Below are positions 61,182 to 64,000 of a stretch of DNA of 64,000 bases, piece by piece. The notes under the pieces are model-generated. The model had not been told where the DNA came from. It saw only the letters and a program-made list of their open reading frames with translations, and searched no databases. Source of the DNA: G963663315 sp965231905 (GTDB lineage: Bacteria; Pseudomonadota; Gammaproteobacteria; Arenicellales; Poriferihabitantaceae); the NCBI GenBank assembly GCA_965231905.1, contig CBDDOO010000002.1:620001-684000 (forward strand), read 5' to 3'. Both the position numbers and the translations under genes were made by a program. Each line of letters begins with the position of its first letter. Positions within the stretch are counted from its first letter, which is position 1.

Positions 61182-64000
61182 ATGGCCCGAAAAAGAAAAA
61201 CCATTCTGGTTATCGCCGTGTTGATCGGGCTGGTCGCGCTGCCGCCGCTTGTCGCTACGCTGTTTCTGAATTCCGCGCAAGCGAAGTCGATCATCACGTC
61301 CTGGGTCGAAAGCCGGACCGGGAGGGAGTTTTCAATTGATGGCAGACTGGGTATGGCCATGGGCCTGTCTACCACCATCGTTGCCCGCGACGTGCGGTTG
61401 TCGAACAGCGATTGGGCGCTGGCTGATGACATGCTCACCATCGGCAGGTTATCGATAACGCTTTCTGTTCCCGGATTATTCAGGGGCGAGGGATTGATCC
61501 GGGAAATTCATGTCCAAAACCCGATATTAAGGATAGAACGCCACCCGGAAACCGGAAAATTCAACGTGGATCTCAGGAAAAGCGCAAGTCTGGACCGCAT
61601 TGCCGGTCCGGGTCTCATATTCAGTAAATTTCTGGATGTCAGGCAGATGTCCATCGGCGAAGGGCAGGTGATCTACTATTACCCCGAACGCAGATGGGAG
61701 CTCGATATTACGGACGCCGTTGCCCGGTCACCGGCAATGGATCAGCCGATTGATCTTCGCATATCCGGCGCAGTGGAAAAGACCCCGTTCGCGCTGGCCG
61801 GACAAACAGGAAGCCTCCGGTCTGTCATTGAGCGCGTCGAAACCGGGGTCAGTCTGCAAGGGCACATCATCAAACCGGAAAACACCCTGCTTGTTTCCGG
61901 CGCCATCGACAACCTCCGGGGATGGAGGGGCCTGAATCTGTGGTTTGAGACCTTTATCACCGACCTGTCCGACCTGTCCGACCTGGTTGGGACACCATTG
62001 TATTCCTACCGCGATATCAGCGCTTCCTGGAATCTGGTTCAGCCCGGGTCCCCCGGGACGTTGCGCATGGACTCGATAAAAGTATCTTCTCCGGACTATG
62101 GTCTGGAATCGAGTCTCAACGGACAAATCGGGTATCTGCCCCGGTTCCGACAAATGAGCCTGACTTTTTCTGCGAAGGGCAACCTTGATCACGGGGTGTT
62201 TTCACATGAATTGAATCAGGACATAGCGCTTGAGACCGATATAAGCGGAACGCTTGTCCGTGACAGTGGAGATTTGCGCCTGACCCTGAATCACGGCGCC
62301 ATTCGGTCGGCAGGCATGAAGCTGGATTTGGCCGGTGCGGTAGAGAGCATGGCCGGCGACTGGGTCAGCCCGCTGCAAGTCAGCCTTGAACTGGAGGATC
62401 TGACCTACCTCGGTGACCTGATAAACAGGGACCTGCCCAGCGTTCCGAATGTCTCGGCGTCCGGCAACATCTATCGCCTGGATGATGAAATCAGGATATT
62501 CGACATCCTGCTTGAAAATGATTCCCCCGGAGTCAAGGTGGTGGCTGTGGGCAGCCTCGAAAATCCGGGCGCCCGGCAACGGGGAGTGATTGACTTCTCG
62601 GTACGGGCCGGGTCGGACTTTATTGATCAGTCGGCAGGTTCCGTCATGGCCGGGTTGCTGCAATATCTGACCGTGGCCGGAACCGTTCATCTGGACGCGG
62701 ATGAGGTTTCGATCCCGGATATCAGTGTCAATGCGCAGGGAGAGGGTATCCGGATTGACGGCAAGGGCGAGTTTGGCTCTGTCAGCAATGTTGAAACCCT
62801 GCAAGTTGATTTGGAAGGAAGCGTGCAGGGGTTGGACAAACTGCGTGACCGGGTCGGTCAGCCACTGCCGGCGACTGAAACGATTACCGTCAGCGCTGTA
62901 CTGTACGGTGACGAGTGGCAGAAATTGAATCTTGGCGACATTCAGGTGAAGCTGACGGATCCTGCTGTGATCGCCTCCCTGTCTGGTGAAATACGCAACC
63001 TGGGGAAATCTCCGAAACTGATTCTGAATTTTGGCGTTGAAGTCAGGGATGCAGAGCCGTTTCTCGCACATTATCCTGATCTGCCAATGGATTCGCTTGG
63101 GCCGTTTGTGACAGAATTGTTGCCGGCCAGGGGCCGGGGTGAGCTACGCAGTACGAAAATACACAATGGCGGGGTCGTTCACAGTATCAGGAAGCTCGAA
63201 ATCCTTTCCGATGCAGGTTTGAAAAGCAGGGTCACCGGCCGCATTGATCACCTGTTTACCGGGCAGTGGGGCGGCCCCGTCTCACTCAGGGTTTACGGAG
63301 AACTTGAAGAAGGGGTACTGCCCTCTGTCCATGCCGACCTTGTCGATTTGGGGGGTTATCTGGACAGCGTCGCCGAAGTTTCGGTTTCAGGGCAGGGGAT
63401 TGCGGTTGATCGGGTCAATGCCAGGCTCATATCCGGTTACAGTGAAACCAGCGTTTCCGGAAAAATCGAAAGCCTGTCACCATTTGAAACGACCGGGCTG
63501 GAACTGACAATCGACCGACCGCATCTGAACGATCTGCTGGTAGAAGGAGCCTGGCCCGCCCTGGTGAGGGATTTCCCGGTGCATGGCGAACTGGTCTTCA
63601 AAAATGCCGATCAACCCGGCCAGGTATCACTTGACCTGAAGATGGCTGACAGTGATTTGACCGGCCACATTTATTTATCTCCGGTAAATGACGAAAAATC
63701 AGAATCGGAAAGCGCCGGAACCGCCATCTCCGGCAGATTCACTTCACAGAACATGGACCTGATCCAGTTGCTGCCTCCTCCGGGAGATTCTCCCGGGTTC
63801 TTTTCCCGGAACCACATCCGGTTACCCTGGCTGGATGATGCAAACGCAAGGATAAAGGCGGATTTCAGGCGTTTGAGGAGCAGAATCCTGCGGCTTGACA
63901 ATACCGTCCTGGATGCGGAGGTACACAATGGTCGGTTGTCTTCCAGAGTAACAGGCGAAAGCGGGGATAACGGCACAATGGACATCATGTTGTCACTGTC
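61182..64000 (+). CDS. AsmA-like envelope protein, 3' end outside window
   Basis: I read this frame by hand; it is open from the ATG at 61182 to the right edge, about 939 codons. The N-terminus is a basic stretch and one transmembrane helix (TILVIAVLIGLVALPPLVAT). The AsmA N-terminal pattern follows (SIITSWVESRTGREFSIDGR, VRLSNSDWALADDMLTIGRL, IREIHVQNPILRIERHPETG). The rest is a long series of beta-strands of the repeating beta-groove type, as in AsmA, TamB and YhdP, which move phospholipid between membranes. A short repeat, DLSDLSDL, is seen near residue 264. Which paralogue it is cannot be decided without the C-terminus. Confidence 0.85.
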   Translation, partial: MARKRKTILVIAVLIGLVALPPLVATLFLNSAQAKSIITSWVESRTGREFSIDGRLGMAMGLSTTIVARDVRLSNSDWALADDMLTIGRLSITLSVPGLFRGEGLIREIHVQNPILRIERHPETGKFNVDLRKSASLDRIAGPGLIFSKFLDVRQMSIGEGQVIYYYPERRWELDITDAVARSPAMDQPIDLRISGAVEKTPFALAGQTGSLRSVIERVETGVSLQGHIIKPENTLLVSGAIDNLRGWRGLNLWFETFITDLSDLSDLVGTPLYSYRDISASWNLVQPGSPGTLRMDSIKVSSPDYGLESSLNGQIGYLPRFRQMSLTFSAKGNLDHGVFSHELNQDIALETDISGTLVRDSGDLRLTLNHGAIRSAGMKLDLAGAVESMAGDWVSPLQVSLELEDLTYLGDLINRDLPSVPNVSASGNIYRLDDEIRIFDILLENDSPGVKVVAVGSLENPGARQRGVIDFSVRAGSDFIDQSAGSVMAGLLQYLTVAGTVHLDADEVSIPDISVNAQGEGIRIDGKGEFGSVSNVETLQVDLEGSVQGLDKLRDRVGQPLPATETITVSAVLYGDEWQKLNLGDIQVKLTDPAVIASLSGEIRNLGKSPKLILNFGVEVRDAEPFLAHYPDLPMDSLGPFVTELLPARGRGELRSTKIHNGGVVHSIRKLEILSDAGLKSRVTGRIDHLFTGQWGGPVSLRVYGELEEGVLPSVHADLVDLGGYLDSVAEVSVSGQGIAVDRVNARLISGYSETSVSGKIESLSPFETTGLELTIDRPHLNDLLVEGAWPALVRDFPVHGELVFKNADQPGQVSLDLKMADSDLTGHIYLSPVNDEKSESESAGTAISGRFTSQNMDLIQLLPPPGDSPGFFSRNHIRLPWLDDANARIKADFRRLRSRILRLDNTVLDAEVHNGRLSSRVTGESGDNGTMDIMLSL

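Overview
The window reads as chromosomal DNA of a gammaproteobacterium, probably an uncultured marine or host-associated one. The basis is the set of envelope and housekeeping genes typical of that class: lptD-surA, ubiK, comM/yifB, murU, erpA, icd, grpE-dnaK-dnaJ and yoaA-tsaB followed by an AsmA-like gene. No rRNA, tRNA or CRISPR array was recognised. The species cannot be named from the sequence.

Layout. 1-1.8 kb: the 5' part of a secreted Calx-beta protein gene (minus strand, running off the left edge), whose leader carries about 23 copies of an 8-bp repeat. 1.8-17.1 kb: a quaternary-amine catabolic cluster. L-carnitine dehydrogenase and the 3' stump of an enoyl-CoA hydratase gene lie on the minus strand; acyl-CoA dehydrogenase, ADP-forming CoA ligase, a dimethylglycine/sarcosine dehydrogenase-like enzyme and an MttB-family methyltransferase lie on the plus strand. 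Together they would convert gamma-butyrobetaine and carnitine towards betaine and demethylated glycines. The cluster is split at 2.9-9.7 kb by an AT-richer five-gene minus-strand cassette: a DNA methyltransferase with a specificity-like tail, a Rossmann-like protein, a KGGVGR ATPase fused to a second P-loop NTPase, a helical protein and an unknown protein. The cassette ends inside the hydratase gene. I regard it as the best candidate for an undescribed, probably defensive, system.

17.1-21.9 kb is a signalling block: a cyclic-nucleotide-binding protein, a phosphoesterase, an RsbW-like kinase, a STAS antagonist, a receiver-SpoIIE phosphatase and an adenylate cyclase with a duplicated coiled coil. 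21.9-26.3 kb holds cobU-cobT-cobC-cobS for the cobalamin lower ligand, then a class III aminotransferase. Corrinoid supply may matter for the MttB-family enzyme.

26.6-52.2 kb is a patchwork of defence genes and core genes. Defence genes are an Mrr-like nuclease, a DUF429 protein, hicAB, a truncated DUF6998 gene next to a nuclease, a split R-M-S system, an OLD-family ATPase/TOPRIM nuclease, and a PLD nuclease with a methylase and a small regulator under a 28-bp palindrome. Core genes between them are murU, lptD-surA, ubiK, comM, a TVP38/flavoprotein pair and icd. Two near-identical 1196-bp IS5-group elements, each with its own 4-bp target duplication, lie at 36.9 and 51.0 kb in the same orientation.

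52.2-64 kb is conserved backbone: a DUF6314 gene, a class V aminotransferase, erpA, the heat-shock operon with two good sigma-32 promoter matches, yoaA, tsaB and an AsmA-like gene cut by the right edge.
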